In this document: piece by piece, positions 27,159-36,104 of the stretch
Layout: each line of letters starts with the position of its first letter
Numbering within the stretch: position 1 is the stretch's first letter
Assembly: GCA_965659675.1 (NCBI GenBank)
Contig: CBFHWY010000003.1
Coordinates: forward strand, 1 to 64,000
Length of the DNA: 64,000 nt
Reading direction: 5' to 3'
From: CBFHWY01 sp965659675
GTDB lineage: Bacteria; Bacteroidota; Bacteroidia; Flavobacteriales_G; Salibacteraceae
Translations under genes and position numbers: made by a program
The notes under the pieces: generated by a model
Told to the model about the DNA's origin: nothing
Databases searched by the model: none
Seen by the model: the letters and a program-made list of their open reading frames with translations, nothing else

Positions 27159-28385
27159 TTAAGCAGTTTGTACGATTAATCTTTTTTGTCTTCTCTTCAC
27201 GTTTGCCTGGATCACATAGTGATCGATCAATGGTGCCATCACGTTCATGAACAAAATAGCCATCATGATCCCCTCAGGATAGGCCGGGTTGAACACCCGA
27301 ATCATAATTCCGAGGAAGCCTGCAAAGAATCCATAGATCCATTTCCCAGTTTCTGTTTGTGCTGCTGAAACAGGGTCGGTAGCCATAAATACCATTCCGA
27401 ACATAAAGCCACCGATCAGCAGTTGATGAAGTGGATTCACATCCATAAAAGCGTTTGAACCCGCGAGATTGAAGATCCATCCCATAGAAAGACCACCAAG
27501 GAACATAGAGAACATGATCTTCCATGATCCGATCCCTGTGATGATCAGTAGCGCTGCTCCTAAGAGGCAAGCCAGTGCTGAGGTTTCGCCAACTGATCCA
27601 GGAATGAATCCAAGGAAAGAATTCATCATGCTATAGGTTCCACCTGCGTCAAATTGCGTCATCACTCCCGCTACAGCTTCAGTACTTTTATCTACTCCAA
27701 CAGTACTCGCAAGGTCGCCAAGTGCTGTGGCTCCAGTGAAACCATCAACTTCTGCTCTTACCTCAGGTGAGTTAGCGATCCAAACATTATTACCCGACAT
27801 TTTAGTTGGGTAAGCAAAGAACAGAAATGCCCTTGCTGTAAGTGCAGGATTCAGGATATTCATTCCAGTTCCTCCGAATACCTCCTTACCTATTACCACG
27901 GCAAAGATCGTAGCTACAGCCACCATCCAAAGTGGCACATCTACTGGCATACACAGTGGAATAAGCATTCCCGAAACAAGAAATCCCTCCTGAATTGAGT
28001 GTCTTTTTACAATACAGAAGAGAAATTCAACACCAAGACCAACTGCGTAGGAAACAACTACCAGTGGTAGCACCTTCCAGGCACCAAAGAATATCTTATC
28101 CCAAAATCCTTCTCCTAGTACAGTGTACTCTCCAAGAGCAGCATAATATTGGTGTCCAGTATTCCAGATACCAAACAATAGGCATGGTACCAGAGCAAGG
28201 ATGACCATTACCATGGTACGCTTCAAGTCAATGCTGTCGCGAATATGTGCTCCTCTTTTGGTGGCATGACCAGGAACAAACAAGAAGGTTGAAAAGCCGT
28301 CAAATACCGGCCATAGTTTTTCAAATTTGCCTCCCTTTTCAAATTGAGGCTCAAGCTTTTCTACTATATCTCTTAAAAATTTCAT
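27159..28385 (-). CDS. nqrB: Na+-NQR subunit B
   Basis: The main Na+-translocating membrane subunit, 408 residues with about ten helices. GMNILNPALTARAFLFFAYP carries the riboflavin-site region and DGFTGATALG the FMN-binding threonine (GAT). The DPVSAAQTETGKW block and the C-terminal helices match the family. 10 bp separate it from nqrA. Confidence 0.97.
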   Translation of the reverse strand: MKFLRDIVEKLEPQFEKGGKFEKLWPVFDGFSTFLFVPGHATKRGAHIRDSIDLKRTMVMVILALVPCLLFGIWNTGHQYYAALGEYTVLGEGFWDKIFFGAWKVLPLVVVSYAVGLGVEFLFCIVKRHSIQEGFLVSGMLIPLCMPVDVPLWMVAVATIFAVVIGKEVFGGTGMNILNPALTARAFLFFAYPTKMSGNNVWIANSPEVRAEVDGFTGATALGDLASTVGVDKSTEAVAGVMTQFDAGGTYSMMNSFLGFIPGSVGETSALACLLGAALLIITGIGSWKIMFSMFLGGLSMGWIFNLAGSNAFMDVNPLHQLLIGGFMFGMVFMATDPVSAAQTETGKWIYGFFAGFLGIMIRVFNPAYPEGIMMAILFMNVMAPLIDHYVIQANVKRRQKRLIVQTA

Positions 28386-28395
28386 AGTAATTCTT

Positions 28396-29736
28396 TTAGC
28401 TCATTTCTTTTATCATCAGATCTAATCCGTTTCTTACGATCTCCTGTGAGTTGATCTTTGAAGTACAAATCACTTCACAAAGCGCAAAATCTTCAGGAGC
28501 TACCTCATAGATCCCTAAATTTTCCATCAACTCTATATCTTCAACAAGAATTGATTTCAAAAGTTGAACCGGATACACATCCATTGGAAAAACTTTTTCG
28601 TATTGACCAGTAACCACAAAAGCTCGCTCCTCACCATGTTTGTGAGTATCAATGTTTCTGGGCTTTTTGGGCGCAAACCAGGTGCTGAGGAAGGACCTTG
28701 AAGCGGAGAACTTATTGATCCCCGGGGCGATCCATCCAAAAAATTCTTTCTCATCGCCTTCTTCCAAAAGCGTGATCTGATGGTCATAGTGTCCCAGATA
28801 TGCATCAGGACTAATTTGGTTTCCTGTGAGCGCATTTCCTGAGATCCAACGCACCTTGCCCGAATCTGCTTCAGACTCCAAACTCTTTAGTTGGGCACCT
28901 GAGCGCAGGTTCAAATACTTTGGGTTTTTTGCCTTAGGCCCTGTCAAAGCCACACGCTTCACTGGGTCATATTTACCTTCTGTGAATACCTTCCCAATAA
29001 TCGCAAGATCAAGAGCATCAACAACCCAAACCACTTCACCTTTATTGATCGGGCTCAGCTTGTGAAGAATGACTCCAGCATTCCCAGACGGGTGTGGGCC
29101 TGCAACAGTATGCTTTTCAACACCAGTTAGCTTGTCCAATTCGCCCGCTTTTCTTCCCGCATGAAGGCTTAGGTGAACTTTTCCTTTGGTCAGCTTTGCA
29201 AGTGCATCAACTCCAGCTTGAAGTTCCTTTTGTTTGCCCTCAAGGCAAAAAGCATAGTCAGGGGCCAATGGACTACTATCAAAACCCTTGATCAAAATTG
29301 CTTTTGGCTCATCATCCGGTTTAGCAATTACATCATAGGGTCGCTTATTGATGTAAGGCCAAAGGCCAGAGTTCAGCATTTTCTCAGCTACAGCTTTTGC
29401 ATCCATAGACTTGGGATCCTCTGCTTTGAAATCATCGAATCGAACTTCTTTATCAGCCAGAACGATCACCTCGAGGATCCGTCTCTTTTCTCCACGCTTC
29501 ACCTCAGCGATCTCTCCACTTACCGGTGAAGTAAATTTGATCGCTTCGTTGTATTTGTCGTGAAATAAAGCTGTACCTGCTTTAACCTCATCACCAACTT
29601 TAACTTCCATCTTTGGAGTAACTCCATGAAAGTCAGGTGGATTTACTGCGTAAGTATCTGAACTTAGATCAACTACCTCTGCTTTCGCTTCTCCAAGCAG
29701 TTTAATATCCAGTCCTTTTTTGATTTTGATATTCAT
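28396..29736 (-). CDS. nqrA: Na+-NQR subunit A
   Basis: Peripheral cytoplasmic subunit that contributes to the quinone-reduction site, 446 residues from ATG 29736; a TTG two codons upstream is possible but less likely. N-terminal KGLDIKLLGEA and the middle AGPHPSGNAGVILHKL are family blocks. It is the first nqr gene, but only 14 bp downstream of metK in the same direction, so metK and nqr may share a transcript. Confidence 0.95.
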   Translation of the reverse strand: MNIKIKKGLDIKLLGEAKAEVVDLSSDTYAVNPPDFHGVTPKMEVKVGDEVKAGTALFHDKYNEAIKFTSPVSGEIAEVKRGEKRRILEVIVLADKEVRFDDFKAEDPKSMDAKAVAEKMLNSGLWPYINKRPYDVIAKPDDEPKAILIKGFDSSPLAPDYAFCLEGKQKELQAGVDALAKLTKGKVHLSLHAGRKAGELDKLTGVEKHTVAGPHPSGNAGVILHKLSPINKGEVVWVVDALDLAIIGKVFTEGKYDPVKRVALTGPKAKNPKYLNLRSGAQLKSLESEADSGKVRWISGNALTGNQISPDAYLGHYDHQITLLEEGDEKEFFGWIAPGINKFSASRSFLSTWFAPKKPRNIDTHKHGEERAFVVTGQYEKVFPMDVYPVQLLKSILVEDIELMENLGIYEVAPEDFALCEVICTSKINSQEIVRNGLDLMIKEMS

Positions 29737-29750
29737 TGTCAATGTATCAA

Positions 29751-31007
29751 TTAGAGTCCAAACTCCGCTTTTACCTTATCTGTAAAATCTAGTTTCTCCC
29801 AGGTAAACAGCTCAACTTCCAGGGTTTGTTCTGTTCCGTCAGGAGCTACAAAAGATTTTGTCACAAACCTATTTTCTCTTCCCATGTGTCCGTAGGCTGC
29901 AGTTTCAGAATACATTGGCGTTCTGAGTTTTAACCGCTCTTCAATTGCCGCTGGACGCATATCAAAGATCTCTTCTACTTTTTTGGCGATCTCACCATCG
30001 GTCATATCAACACGCGATGTTCCGTAAGTGTTGACATAAATATTCGTCGGCTCAACTACTCCGATGGCATAGGAAACCTGCACAAGCACTTCATCACAAA
30101 GACCAGCTGCCACCAGGTTTTTCGCGATATGCCTGGTTGCATAAGCAGCAGATCTATCTACCTTACTGGGATCTTTTCCCGAAAAGGCACCACCACCGTG
30201 AGCTCCTTTTCCACCGTAAGTATCAACGATGATCTTCCGTCCGGTCAGACCAGTGTCTCCATGAGGGCCTCCGATCACAAACTTTCCTGTTGGGTTGATG
30301 TGGTAGGTAATATCATCTCCAAAAAGCTGTTGAAGCTCCGGAGTCAATTGCGCTTTTACGCGCGGAATGAGTTTATTGATGATGTCTTCACGAATGACCG
30401 ATAACATATATTCATCATTCTCATCAAATGGATCGTGCTGGGTAGAAACAACAATGGAATCAATCCTTACAGGTTTGTTGTCATCGTTGTACTCAATGGT
30501 AACCTGCGCTTTTGAGTCTGGACGCAAATACTTTATATCCTTATTCTCTCTGCGCATTTCTGCAAGCTCAAAAAGGATCTTATGAGAAAGGTCCAATGCA
30601 AGGGGCATGAAATTCTCAGTTTCATTGGTGGCATAGCCAAACATCATCCCCTGGTCTCCTGCTCCCTGCTCCTCTTTTGATGCGCGGTCTACCCCGCGAT
30701 TGATATCTTCACTTTGCTCATGGATCGCAGAAAGAACGCCACAAGAGTTTGCTTCGAACATCAGGTCAGAACTGGTGTATCCAATTTTCTTGATCACATC
30801 TCTGGCGATCTGTTGCACATCGAGGTAGGTGTTTGACTTGACCTCTCCAGCCAAAACCACCTGTCCGGTGGTCACCAATGTTTCGCACGCTACCTTGGAA
30901 TCCGCGTCAAATGCAAGAAAGTTGTCGATCAGCGCATCGGAGATCTGATCTGCGATCTTATCCGGATGGCCTTCTGAAACAGATTCAGAGGTAAATAGGT
31001 AGGACAT
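29751..31007 (-). CDS. metK: S-adenosylmethionine synthetase
   Basis: Makes S-adenosylmethionine from methionine and ATP. Full length at 418 residues, with SVSEGHPDKIADQISDALID (ATP-binding), GDQGMMFGYA, the phosphate-loop GGGAFSGKDPSKVDRSAAYA and the C-terminal substrate region. No SAM-binding leader is visible in the 39 bp between it and gldA. It probably sits in the gldA-metK-nqrA-F-apbE transcription unit. Confidence 0.97.
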   Translation of the reverse strand: MSYLFTSESVSEGHPDKIADQISDALIDNFLAFDADSKVACETLVTTGQVVLAGEVKSNTYLDVQQIARDVIKKIGYTSSDLMFEANSCGVLSAIHEQSEDINRGVDRASKEEQGAGDQGMMFGYATNETENFMPLALDLSHKILFELAEMRRENKDIKYLRPDSKAQVTIEYNDDNKPVRIDSIVVSTQHDPFDENDEYMLSVIREDIINKLIPRVKAQLTPELQQLFGDDITYHINPTGKFVIGGPHGDTGLTGRKIIVDTYGGKGAHGGGAFSGKDPSKVDRSAAYATRHIAKNLVAAGLCDEVLVQVSYAIGVVEPTNIYVNTYGTSRVDMTDGEIAKKVEEIFDMRPAAIEERLKLRTPMYSETAAYGHMGRENRFVTKSFVAPDGTEQTLEVELFTWEKLDFTDKVKAEFGL

Positions 31008-31046
31008 AAACTGACTGTATTAGAGTGCGCGAAAATAAGCAAAATG

Positions 31047-31958
31047 TCACTTCTCAGCAGTAAGTGTTTTGAAGATATCTTCAAGGCTGTCTTCTTCCCG
31101 TGCCAATGAAAGCACCGGATTGTTTTGATCCACCCCAAATTGGAAGATATGTGCCCTGACATCCCTTCCTTTATCGGAGTAGATCTTCCAACGATTTCCC
31201 GTCTGTTGTTCAACAGAAGAAACCCCTTCTACTTCCATTAAAGTTTGCTTATCCACTTCTGATTCAAATTCAACTAAAATGACTTCAACTTCGCGTTTGA
31301 GGGTCTTGATCTCATCTGCTTTTTGATCTGCCACTAAATGACCTTTGTTAATGATCAGGACGCGATCACAAATGGCTTCTACCTCCTGCATGATATGCGT
31401 ACTTAATAGAACTGTTTTGTCTTTGCCGAGATCCTTGATCAGTTGTCTGATCTCAATGATCTGGTTCGGATCCAGACCTGTGGTAGCCTCATCGAGGATC
31501 AACACCTCCGGATCATGGAGAATAGCCTGTGCCAGACCTACACGCTGTTTATATCCTTTGGACAGAGCGCCGATCTTTTTATGCTGTTCAGGACCCAGAC
31601 CCACCATTTCAATGACCTCCTGAATGCGTTTTTTGGTGTCGCCAATAGCATAAATACCGGCGGTAAACTCTAAAAACTCTCTGACATACATCTCATAATA
31701 GAGTGGATTATTCTCAGGAAGATACCCAACCTTTGAACGCACCTTTAAACTGTCTTTAACGGTATCAAGGCCGCAGACCTTAGCCTCACCTTCAGTTTGA
31801 GGAATGAAGCAGGTCAGTATCTTCATCATCGTTGACTTACCTGCTCCGTTCGGACCAAGAAATCCTACGATCTGACCTTTGCCAATGCTAAAGCTCACAT
31901 TATTTAAGGCTTTCTGCTCTCCGTAAACTTTGGTGATGTTCTTTACCTCAATAGACAT
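31047..31958 (-). CDS. gldA: Gliding-motility ABC transporter ATP-binding protein GldA
   Basis: A 303-residue ATPase. Walker A GPNGAGKST (about 34-42), signature LSKGYKQRVGLAQ, Walker B VLILDEATTGLD and switch LLSTHIMQEVE are intact. The roughly 75-residue C-terminal extension with SLEDIFKTLT fits the GldA group, the ATP-binding partner of GldF and GldG in gliding Bacteroidota. GldF and GldG are not in this window. Closely related ABC-2 ATPases do other jobs, so the assignment has some doubt. Confidence 0.8.
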   Translation of the reverse strand: MSIEVKNITKVYGEQKALNNVSFSIGKGQIVGFLGPNGAGKSTMMKILTCFIPQTEGEAKVCGLDTVKDSLKVRSKVGYLPENNPLYYEMYVREFLEFTAGIYAIGDTKKRIQEVIEMVGLGPEQHKKIGALSKGYKQRVGLAQAILHDPEVLILDEATTGLDPNQIIEIRQLIKDLGKDKTVLLSTHIMQEVEAICDRVLIINKGHLVADQKADEIKTLKREVEVILVEFESEVDKQTLMEVEGVSSVEQQTGNRWKIYSDKGRDVRAHIFQFGVDQNNPVLSLAREEDSLEDIFKTLTAEK

Positions 31959-32161
31959 GTCGCGAAGTTAATCAATGATGAATGTAGAAGAATGAATATT
32001 CAATGATGAAGTAGGGAGCGGCTTTTTGGGTGATTGGGTAACCGGGTGATTGGGGCTAAAGAGTCCGTAGGTTCGATAATACTGAAGCTTGAGGAGCAAA
32101 GCCCACTCACGACTCCCGACTCCTGACTCCCAACTCCTAATTCTCCTACATTTGAAACCCA
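31959..32161. repeat. Heptamer repeat arrays between gldA and rsgA
   Basis: Two different period-7 arrays lie in this divergent gap. At 31975-32009: ATGATGA, ATGTAGA, AGAATGA, ATATTCA, ATGATGA. At 32105-32146: ACTCACG, ACTCCCG, ACTCCTG, ACTCCCA, ACTCCTA, ATTCTCC. Between them, around 32028-32055, GGGTGATTGGG occurs twice. The second array ends one base pair before the rsgA -7 box. Confidence 0.8.
32147..32154 (+). promoter_or_regulatory. -7 promoter element of rsgA, abutting the heptamer array
   Basis: TACATTTG is an exact TAnnTTTG match, 7 bp before the start codon. The whole region where the -33 box should be is filled with ACTCCnn heptamers, so the spacer length changes if the array grows or shrinks. 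Confidence 0.55.
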
Positions 32162-33094
32162 ATGGAAGCCCTGGTCTTAAAATCTACTGGAAAATGGTAT
32201 CAGCTTAAACTCACCGACTCAGGTGAAGAGGTTGATGCCAGAGTCAGAGGAAAACTTCGATTAAAAGGTTTTCGCTCTACAAACCCTGTTTCTGTCGGCG
32301 ATCGCGTTGAAGTTGATCACCAGGGAGACGACTACCTCATTACAGGTATTCAGCCCAGAGAGAACTTCCTGCTGCGCAAGTCGGTTAACTTGTCAAAGCG
32401 CAGTCATGTTATTGCCAGTAACATTGATCAGGTGTTATTGATCTGCACCTTAAAGGATCCGCAGACCAGCTTTACTTTTATCGATCGCATTCTTGTTGCC
32501 TGTGAAGCCTACGACCTCAAAGTGCTGATCGTCCTCAATAAAGTGGATCTGATCGGAGACGATGACCACTCTATTGACGAATTAGCGCTCTTTTGCGAAA
32601 CCTACGTGCAGATCGGTTATCCAGTGCTATTGTGCAGTGCCCTATCGGGAAAAGGCCTGGGGGAACTCAAGGAGTTGACTCAGGATAAAGTGAGTTTGCT
32701 GGCAGGTCACAGTGGGGTTGGCAAATCGAGTTTGGCCAATGTGATCGAGCCGGGATTAGACCTTCACGTATCGGAGATTTCCGACTATCATCAAACCGGA
32801 ACGCATACCACCACCTTTGCTGAGATGCACCCCATCAGCTCGGGAGGTTATCTCGTTGACACACCCGGAATTCGTGGCTTTGGGATTATTGACATCGATC
32901 GAAAGTCGCTTTCTCATTTCTTCCCTGAAATGAAAGCTTTGCTTGGACATTGTAAGTTTCATAATTGTCAGCATACAAATGAACCAGGTTGTGCTGTGAT
33001 CGAAGCATATGAAAGAGGGGAAATATCGCCAGACAGATACCGATCATATCTGACGATCCTGGAAGAAGATGAGGACAAAAATTATCGTTACTAA
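32162..33094 (+). CDS. rsgA: Ribosome small-subunit GTPase RsgA
   Basis: A circularly permuted GTPase for late 30S maturation, 310 residues. N-terminal OB fold with SVGDRVEVD; the permuted G domain gives G4 NKVD before G1 GHSGVGKSSL and G3 DTPGIRGFG; the C-terminal zinc site has CKFHNCQHTNEPGC. The next gene starts inside its stop codon (TAATG). Confidence 0.96.
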   Translation: MEALVLKSTGKWYQLKLTDSGEEVDARVRGKLRLKGFRSTNPVSVGDRVEVDHQGDDYLITGIQPRENFLLRKSVNLSKRSHVIASNIDQVLLICTLKDPQTSFTFIDRILVACEAYDLKVLIVLNKVDLIGDDDHSIDELALFCETYVQIGYPVLLCSALSGKGLGELKELTQDKVSLLAGHSGVGKSSLANVIEPGLDLHVSEISDYHQTGTHTTTFAEMHPISSGGYLVDTPGIRGFGIIDIDRKSLSHFFPEMKALLGHCKFHNCQHTNEPGCAVIEAYERGEISPDRYRSYLTILEEDEDKNYRY

Positions 33095-33546
33095 TGAGGA
33101 TAGTGCTACAGCGCGTTAAGGAAGCAAAGGTTGAGATCGACCAGCAGGTCAGCGGTGAAATTCGCAAAGGTCTGCTGATCTTCCTTGGAATTGGGAACGA
33201 TGATTCTGAAGAAGACATCGAATGGTTGGTTAGAAAGCTGAGCAATTTGCGCATCTTCTCTGATGATGAAGGAAAGATGAATTTGGACATAAAAGAAGTC
33301 AATGGAGAAGTGCTATTGGTGAGTCAATTCACCCTTCACGCGAAAACAAAAAAGGGCAACCGGCCTTCTTTTGCCCGAGCGGCACATCCAGACATTGCCA
33401 TACCTCTTTATGAAGAGTTCCGAAGACAACTTGAAGCCGAGTTATCCAAGCCCGTAGAAACGGGTGAATTTGGCGCTATGATGGATGTAGAGCTGATCAA
33501 CGATGGACCTGTCACCATCATCATCGATTCAAAGAATCGGGAATAG
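33094..33546 (+). CDS. dtd: D-aminoacyl-tRNA deacylase
   Basis: Removes D-amino acids (and glycine mischarged on tRNA-Ala). A 150-residue DTD with MRIVLQRVKEAKVEID, the active-site SQFTLHA and the cross-subunit cis-Gly-Pro motif in NDGPVTIIIDS. Its start overlaps the rsgA stop by 1 bp, so the two are translated together. Confidence 0.96.
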   Translation: MRIVLQRVKEAKVEIDQQVSGEIRKGLLIFLGIGNDDSEEDIEWLVRKLSNLRIFSDDEGKMNLDIKEVNGEVLLVSQFTLHAKTKKGNRPSFARAAHPDIAIPLYEEFRRQLEAELSKPVETGEFGAMMDVELINDGPVTIIIDSKNRE

Positions 33547-33547
33547 A

Positions 33548-33771
33548 CTGTCTTCGGCTACGCTCAGATAGCGGTTTAAAACCATGATAACATGGAGGTC
33601 GACTGCAGAGAAAAAAGGACGCCTATGCTTCGGAGGGAACAAGACTGCTTGAGCGGAGACGCAGAAAAAGAGTATCTGAGCGCAGCCGAGAAAAAGGGTG
33701 TCTGAGCGTAGCCGAGAAAAAGGGTGTCTGAGAGCAGCCGAGAAAAAGGGTGTCTGAGCGCAGCCGAAGAC
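33548..33771. repeat. 26-bp tandem repeat bounded by an inverted repeat
   Basis: Four tandem units at 33661-33687, 33688-33713, 33714-33739 and 33740-33765 share the pattern GAGAAAAAGGGTGTCTGAGC plus GCAGCC. A 22-bp sequence containing CTTCGGCTACGCTCAG at 33548-33570 is the inverted complement of the last unit end near 33750-33771 (20 of 22 match). The core resembles the CTTCGACTGCGCTCAG intergenic motif common in Flavobacteriia. Frames that cross it are not counted as genes. Confidence 0.85.
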
Positions 33772-33783
33772 ACGAAACATTCC

Positions 33784-33791
33784 TAACTTTG
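33784..33791 (+). promoter_or_regulatory. -7 element of the small MazG-like gene
   Basis: TAACTTTG fits TAnnTTTG and ends 5 bp before the start codon at 33797. No TTG is present at the -33 distance, which is filled by repeat sequence. Confidence 0.5.
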
Positions 33792-33796
33792 ATTCC

Positions 33797-34126
33797 ATGA
33801 CCATCGAAGAAGCACAGAAAGAGGTAGATGAATGGATCAAAACAGTAGGTGTACGTTACTTCAACGAGCTCACTAATATGGCCCAGCTCACCGAAGAAGT
33901 TGGTGAAGTTGCCCGGATCATTGCTCGACGTTACGGCGAACAAAGTGAAAAAGAATCCGATAAAGAGAAAGACCTCGGGGAAGAATTTGCAGATGTGCTT
34001 TTTGTACTAATTTGTTTAGCAAACCAAACAGGTGTCGATCTCACCGAAGCTTTTCACAAACGGATGGAAGCGAAGACTGCAAGGGACAAGGACCGTCACC
34101 ACAACAACGAAAAACTAAGGCAATAA
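33797..34126 (+). CDS. Single-domain MazG-like nucleotide pyrophosphohydrolase
   Basis: A 109-residue all-alpha NTP-PPase. The metal-binding pattern is present: EEVGEVARIIARRYGE and, after a short loop, EEFADVLFVLICLAN. It is the second MazG-fold gene in the window; the one at 19.9 kb is the two-domain form. The C-terminus is rich in Lys, His and Asp. The substrate may be dCTP-like or a damaged nucleotide; the sequence does not say. Confidence 0.85.
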   Translation: MTIEEAQKEVDEWIKTVGVRYFNELTNMAQLTEEVGEVARIIARRYGEQSEKESDKEKDLGEEFADVLFVLICLANQTGVDLTEAFHKRMEAKTARDKDRHHNNEKLRQ

Positions 34127-34153
34127 AAAACCCACTCCGAATCAACGAAGTGG
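34127..34153 (-). terminator. Terminator of the atpDC operon (bidirectional)
   Basis: Stem ACCCACTCCG / CGAAGTGGGT with loop AATCAA. On the minus strand the stem is followed by TTTTTT, giving a strong terminator for atpC; on the plus strand the tail is a weaker TATAATTTT that may still serve the MazG-like gene. Confidence 0.75.
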
Positions 34154-34180
34154 GTCTATAATTTTGTGCTTTGCAGAGAA

Positions 34181-34414
34181 CTACTCTGCCAATACCATCA
34201 CCTTGTTCTTCAGGACTTCAACAACGCCACCTTTGATCTCAAACTCCTGTTCTCCATCATTGTCCTTCAACTTCACAACGCCTTCTTTTAATCCAGCAAT
34301 CATGGGTGCGTGATTATCCAATATCCCGAAAGATCCATCCTGCCCGGGAAACTGCACATGTACAGCCTCTCCTTCGTACAACTGTTTATCGGGTGAAAGT
34401 ATTTCTACATGCAT
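34181..34414 (-). CDS. atpC: F1 ATP synthase epsilon subunit, short form
   Basis: A 77-residue epsilon subunit consisting only of the beta-sandwich (MHVEILSPDKQLYEGEAV, then FGILDNHAPMIAGLKEG). The usual C-terminal two-helix domain that inhibits ATP hydrolysis is absent; the frame stops right after VMVLAE. This short form is common in Bacteroidota. It lies 11 bp after atpD. Confidence 0.93.
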   Translation of the reverse strand: MHVEILSPDKQLYEGEAVHVQFPGQDGSFGILDNHAPMIAGLKEGVVKLKDNDGEQEFEIKGGVVEVLKNKVMVLAE

Positions 34415-34425
34415 GTTTCTTCAGC

Positions 34426-35937
34426 TTATAAAGATTCCATGGCCAACATGGCCTTACCTTTCTCAATAGCCTCATCGATGGTTCCAACCAGGTTGAAAGC
34501 AGCTTCCGGATACTCATCCACTTCTCCATCCATGATCATGTTGAACCCTTTAATGGTGTCTTCAATAGATACTAATACCCCTTGAAGTCCAGTAAACTGC
34601 TCAGCTACGTGGAACGGCTGAGAAAGGAAACGCTGTACTCTTCTTGCTCTGTGTACCACCTGCTTGTCTTCTTCAGAAAGTTCATCCATCCCCAAAATAG
34701 CAATGATATCCTGCAACTCTTTGTATCGCTGCAACATCTCTTTTACCCTTTGAGCAGTGCCGTAATGCTCCTCCCCAACGATTGTTGGAGTAAGGATCCT
34801 TGAGGTAGAATCCAATGGGTCTACCGCTGGATAGATACCTAACTCGGCGATCTTTCTTGAAAGTACCGTAGTGGCATCAAGGTGAGCAAATGTCGTTGCC
34901 GGAGCCGGGTCAGTCAAGTCATCCGCAGGCACATAAACAGCCTGTACCGAAGTAATCGATCCTTTTTTGGTAGATGTAATACGCTCTTGCATAGCACCCA
35001 TCTCTGTTGCTAGAGTAGGCTGGTAACCTACCGCCGATGGCATACGCCCAAGTAGTGCCGACATTTCAGAACCTGCCTGAGTAAATCGGAAAATATTATC
35101 GATAAAGAAAAGTATATCTCTTCCTCCTGTTTCTTCGTCTCCATCACGGAAGTACTCAGCAAGTGTCAAGCCTGAAAGCGCAACGCGAGCACGTGCACCC
35201 GGAGGTTCGTTCATTTGTCCGAATACGAATGTCGCTTTAGACTCAGCAAGCTTGGTGTAGTCAGCCTTGCTCAGGTCCCATCCACCTTCTTCCATTGATT
35301 TTTGAAATTCTTCTCCATAAGTGATAATTCCTGACTCAAGCATCTCACGCATCAGGTCATTTCCTTCACGTGTGCGCTCACCAACTCCAGCAAATACTGA
35401 TAGTCCACCGTATCCTTTGGCGATATTGTTGATCAGCTCCTGGATCAATACTGTTTTACCAACACCAGCACCTCCGAAAAGACCGATCTTTCCGCCTTTT
35501 GCATAAGGCTCAATCAGGTCAATTACCTTGATCCCAGTGAAAAGAACTTCAGTTGAAGTTGATAGATCTTCGAATTTTGGTGGGTCCCGGTGAATAGGAT
35601 ATCCATTGCTATTATCAACGTCTTTTAGACCGTCAATTGCAGAACCAACTACATTAAATAGTCGACCGTGAATTTCTTTACCAATTGGCATTTTGATCGG
35701 AGCACCTGTTGCAACAACATCTGATCCTCTTCTTAATCCATCTGTCGCATCCATCGCAATGGTTCGTACGGTATCCTCACCGATGTGCTGCTGACATTCT
35801 AATACTACTTTAGCTCCATCGGAACGAGTTACCTCCAAAGCATCCAGGATCTGCGGAAGCTCTGATCCCTCATTATCGAAGCTGACGTCGACAACCGGAC
35901 CGATGATCTGTATGATTTTTCCTACTTGATTGGCCAT
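34426..35937 (-). CDS. atpD: F1 ATP synthase beta subunit
   Basis: Catalytic subunit of F1, 503 residues, with P-loop GGAGVGKTVLIQEL, the GERTREGNDL catalytic Glu block and the DELSEED-region sequence GMDELSEEDKQVV. The other F1Fo genes are not here: in Bacteroidota atpD-atpC is often split from the main operon, and this window shows that layout. The 167-bp divergent gap to ribF holds the promoters. Confidence 0.97.
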   Translation of the reverse strand: MANQVGKIIQIIGPVVDVSFDNEGSELPQILDALEVTRSDGAKVVLECQQHIGEDTVRTIAMDATDGLRRGSDVVATGAPIKMPIGKEIHGRLFNVVGSAIDGLKDVDNSNGYPIHRDPPKFEDLSTSTEVLFTGIKVIDLIEPYAKGGKIGLFGGAGVGKTVLIQELINNIAKGYGGLSVFAGVGERTREGNDLMREMLESGIITYGEEFQKSMEEGGWDLSKADYTKLAESKATFVFGQMNEPPGARARVALSGLTLAEYFRDGDEETGGRDILFFIDNIFRFTQAGSEMSALLGRMPSAVGYQPTLATEMGAMQERITSTKKGSITSVQAVYVPADDLTDPAPATTFAHLDATTVLSRKIAELGIYPAVDPLDSTSRILTPTIVGEEHYGTAQRVKEMLQRYKELQDIIAILGMDELSEEDKQVVHRARRVQRFLSQPFHVAEQFTGLQGVLVSIEDTIKGFNMIMDGEVDEYPEAAFNLVGTIDEAIEKGKAMLAMESL

Positions 35938-36104
35938 TCTATCTTAGCTTAAATCTTTGTTTTAGAATTATTTTGATGCTCCTCAAAATCGTCGGCAAAT
36001 GTAGAATTTTAGATCATTACTTTTAAGCTGAAATCACGTTTTATTTTTCTAACATAAATGAGTGACATTGTTCATATAATCTGCACATCTTTGCCATTCC
36101 TTTT

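Noticed and set aside
30990..31046. SAM riboswitch before metK
   Set aside because: Only 39 bp separate gldA and metK, too short for any known SAM aptamer, and no conserved core is seen.
33529..33943. Minus-strand frames of 103 and 106 codons with repeated FSRLRSDTLFLG
   Set aside because: Created by the 26-bp tandem repeat; they run antisense into the MazG-like gene and dtd.
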